Assembly (NCBI GenBank): GCA_019454865.1 | Contig: JACFNJ010000029.1 | Location: forward strand, 1 to 17,035 | Source of the DNA: Bacteroidia bacterium | Lineage (GTDB): Bacteria; Bacteroidota; Bacteroidia; UKL13-3 | DNA length: 17,035 nucleotides | Direction: 5' to 3' | Part shown: piece by piece, positions 15,544 to 17,035 of the stretch | Numbering within the stretch: the stretch's first letter is position 1 | Layout of the letters: each line of letters starts with the position of its first letter | Program-made: the position numbers and the translations under genes | Notes under the pieces: model-generated | Database searches by the model: none | Told to the model about the DNA's origin: nothing | The model's input: the letters and a program-made list of their open reading frames with translations, nothing else

Positions 15544-16218
15544 ATGAAAACCATAAACAATTATATTGAGCATACACTTTTAAAACCGGATAGTACAAAG
15601 GACGATATTATCAAACTTTGTAAAGAAGCAGTTGAACATAAATTGTATGGAGTGTGTGTGCCTCCTTATTTTGTACAGTTGGCTAAAAAAGAAATCAAAA
15701 AAAGTAATGTTAAGATTATTTCTGTAATTGGTTTTCCGTTTGGGTATGATACTGTAGCAAGTAAAGTAGAAGAAACCAAGAAAGCCATAATAAGTGGTGC
15801 AGACGAAATTGATATGGTAATTAATGTTGCTGCATTTAAAAGTGGAGACGATGCCACTGTTCTCAACGATTTACAAGCAGTAATAATGGCTTGTCATCTT
15901 CAAAATAAAATAGCCAAAGTAATTATAGAAACTGCTTATTTAACTAAAGAAGAGATAGAAAAGGCTTGTAGAATGTGTGTAGAAAGTGATGCTGATTTTG
16001 TTAAAACTTCAACAGGATTTGCATCGCGTGGTGCTTCTATAGAAGATATTGAAATTATGCGAAAAGTTTTACCTACAAAAATTAAAATAAAAGCTGCCGG
16101 AGGTATTCGTGATAGAAAAACAGCAGAAGATTTTATAAAAGCAGGAGCAGATAGGATAGGAACTTCTGCCGGAGTTGCCATTGTTGGTACTACGGATGAA
16201 GCAGCTTTAAATGCATAG
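15544..16218 (+). CDS. deoC: Deoxyribose-phosphate aldolase
   Basis: Cleaves 2-deoxyribose 5-phosphate to acetaldehyde and glyceraldehyde 3-phosphate, feeding deoxynucleoside carbon into glycolysis. The 224-aa length fits the short bacterial class. The TIM barrel is complete: IEHTLLKPD (8-16), VIGFPFGYD (61-69), GADEIDMVIN (85-94) with catalytic aspartates, DFVKTSTGF (151-159) with the Schiff-base Lys154, and IKAAGGIRD (182-190) with the second active-site Lys183. The promoter is uncertain: CATTTTTG at 15519-15526 is one mismatch from the -7 consensus and would give a leader of about 14 bases. The stop is one base from the preferred ATG of the SPOR gene, so the two genes are probably co-transcribed, although no functional link between them is obvious. 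Confidence 0.96.
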   Translation: MKTINNYIEHTLLKPDSTKDDIIKLCKEAVEHKLYGVCVPPYFVQLAKKEIKKSNVKIISVIGFPFGYDTVASKVEETKKAIISGADEIDMVINVAAFKSGDDATVLNDLQAVIMACHLQNKIAKVIIETAYLTKEEIEKACRMCVESDADFVKTSTGFASRGASIEDIEIMRKVLPTKIKIKAAGGIRDRKTAEDFIKAGADRIGTSAGVAIVGTTDEAALNA

Positions 16219-16219
16219 C

Positions 16220-16615
16220 ATGAAAAAAATATTGTTGATATTGTTCTTAATTACTTGTGTATGGATACAAAATAATTTGTATGCACAGGGTCAAATTCAA
16301 GTTTTTTCAACAGTAGCTTTAGATTCTTTAGTTGAGTTTCATAAAGAAGCAAACAAGTTAAATCCAACTATTAATGGGTATCGGGTGCAAGTGTTTTTTG
16401 GAAGCGATCGAAAATCTGCAAATGATGCACGCACTGCTTTTTTGCAACTGTATCCCGATGTGGAAGCGTATATTATATACCAGCAACCAAACTTTAAAGT
16501 GCGAGTAGGGGATTTTAGAACACACCAAGAGGCTCAAGAAATTTTCAGAAACTTACTTCCTCATTTTGGTAAAATTTTTATTGTGCCCGATAAAATAAAT
16601 TTACCAAAACTTTAA
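16220..16615 (+). CDS. Small secreted SPOR-domain protein
   Basis: SPOR domains bind peptidoglycan glycan strands lacking stem peptides, often at division sites. From the preferred start the protein is 131 aa. A signal peptide covers 1-22 (MKKILLILFLITCVWIQNNL, cleavage after YA). Cysteine 13 is not in a good lipobox, so it is probably a soluble periplasmic protein. A short linker (23-52) precedes the SPOR domain (about 53-125): GYRVQVFFGSDRKSANDA at the first strand, then FKVRVGDFRTHQEAQEI (92-108) and KIFIVPDKI. An in-frame ATG at 16211 lies inside the end of deoC and would add three residues (MHS). I prefer 16220 because it begins the signal peptide and sits right after the deoC stop. It converges on selD one base away. 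Confidence 0.88.
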   Translation: MKKILLILFLITCVWIQNNLYAQGQIQVFSTVALDSLVEFHKEANKLNPTINGYRVQVFFGSDRKSANDARTAFLQLYPDVEAYIIYQQPNFKVRVGDFRTHQEAQEIFRNLLPHFGKIFIVPDKINLPKL

Positions 16616-16616
16616 A

Positions 16617-17035
16617 CTACACAACTCGTATTACCGAATCTTCTTTTTCAATTATTTCGCCAAATGCAATTGGTGTAATTTGATTGTCAATTAGAAATTG
16701 TTCAAACGATTCTGTGAAGTTTTCTTCAACAGCAACCAATAATCCTCCGCTTGTTTGAGGGTCAGCAAGTATGTTTATCTGGTCGTCATTAATACCTATA
16801 ACTTTATGTCCATAACTTTTCCAGTTTCGTTTTGTTCCTCCCGGAATACAATTTTTATGGATATAATCTTGCAAGGATTGTATTTGTGGTACTTTATCAA
16901 AAAATATCTTTGCTGAAAGGTTACTTCCTTCACACATTTCTATTAAATGCCCTAATAAGCCAAAGCCTGTAACATCTGTCATTGCAGCTACGCTTTTCAT
17001 TTTTCCAAACTCTTCACCAAGCTTATTTAAGGTAG
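16617..17035 (-). CDS. selD: Selenide, water dikinase SelD (partial, N-terminus beyond right edge)
   Basis: SelD makes monoselenophosphate from selenide and ATP, the selenium donor for selenocysteine and for 2-selenouridine in tRNA. The visible 138 residues are the C-terminal part, about 40 percent of a typical 345-aa protein. They begin TLNKLGEEFGK, followed by AMTDVTGFGLLGHLIEM, then CIPGGTKRNWKSYG, and ADPQTSGGLLVAV near the end, all SelD signatures. The reading frame is open to the edge, so the internal ATG at 17000 is not the start. The N-terminal catalytic Cys or Sec loop lies outside, so whether SelD itself is a selenoprotein cannot be told. Its stop is one base from the SPOR gene stop, with no terminator hairpin in between. 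Confidence 0.95.
   Translation of the reverse strand, partial: TLNKLGEEFGKMKSVAAMTDVTGFGLLGHLIEMCEGSNLSAKIFFDKVPQIQSLQDYIHKNCIPGGTKRNWKSYGHKVIGINDDQINILADPQTSGGLLVAVEENFTESFEQFLIDNQITPIAFGEIIEKEDSVIRVV

Noticed and set aside
1..17035. Search for a CRISPR array, mobile element, phage or defence system
   Set aside because: No spaced direct repeats, transposase, integrase, nuclease or toxin-antitoxin signature is visible on either strand. The genes are typical chromosomal ones.

Overview
The window is a low-GC stretch of chromosome from a member of the Bacteroidota, probably an environmental lineage near Chitinophagales or Sphingobacteriales. Several independent signs support this. Starts lack clear Shine-Dalgarno sequences. 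Four start regions carry TTTG/TTG at -33 plus a TAnnTTTG-type -7 element, which is the Bacteroidota promoter form. SecA is 1111 residues with the expanded architecture of this phylum. One lipoprotein carries a Bacteroidota surface-export signal after its lipidated cysteine. The window is essentially all core metabolism and envelope functions. I see no tRNA, rRNA, CRISPR array, insertion sequence, phage gene, defence island or toxin-antitoxin pair.

Left part, minus strand (1-2924): a three-gene surface-polysaccharide-type cluster. In transcription order it holds an unusual Gfo/Idh/MocA-like protein, an unknown lipoprotein with its own promoter, and a polyprenyl-phosphate sugar-1-phosphate transferase that runs off the left edge and starts inside the lipoprotein stop codon.

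Middle (3126-11860): pcm (protein repair), a secreted outer-membrane beta-barrel protein with promoter and terminator, a GT4 glycosyltransferase, and a surface-type lipoprotein cyclophilin. These are followed by a THUMP-type rRNA methyltransferase (minus), purD (plus), a secreted M1 metallopeptidase (minus) and fabI (plus) with a strong terminator. Genes here are mostly singletons in alternating orientation, with convergent pairs packed 12-17 bp apart.

Right part (11861-17035): a 285-base non-coding leader region, secA, deoC directly followed by a small secreted SPOR-domain protein, and, convergent one base away, the C-terminal part of selD, which continues beyond the right edge.

Common theme: envelope biogenesis (sugar transferase, GT4, FabI, SecA, SPOR, outer-membrane barrel, lipoproteins) mixed with housekeeping enzymes (PurD, DeoC, Pcm, rRNA methylation, SelD). 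I found no obviously new multi-gene system. The best leads are the left-hand trio, in which the Gfo/Idh-like protein has lost the usual EKP lysine motif next to an uncharacterised lipoprotein, and a set of near-leaderless promoters that also correct several gene starts.
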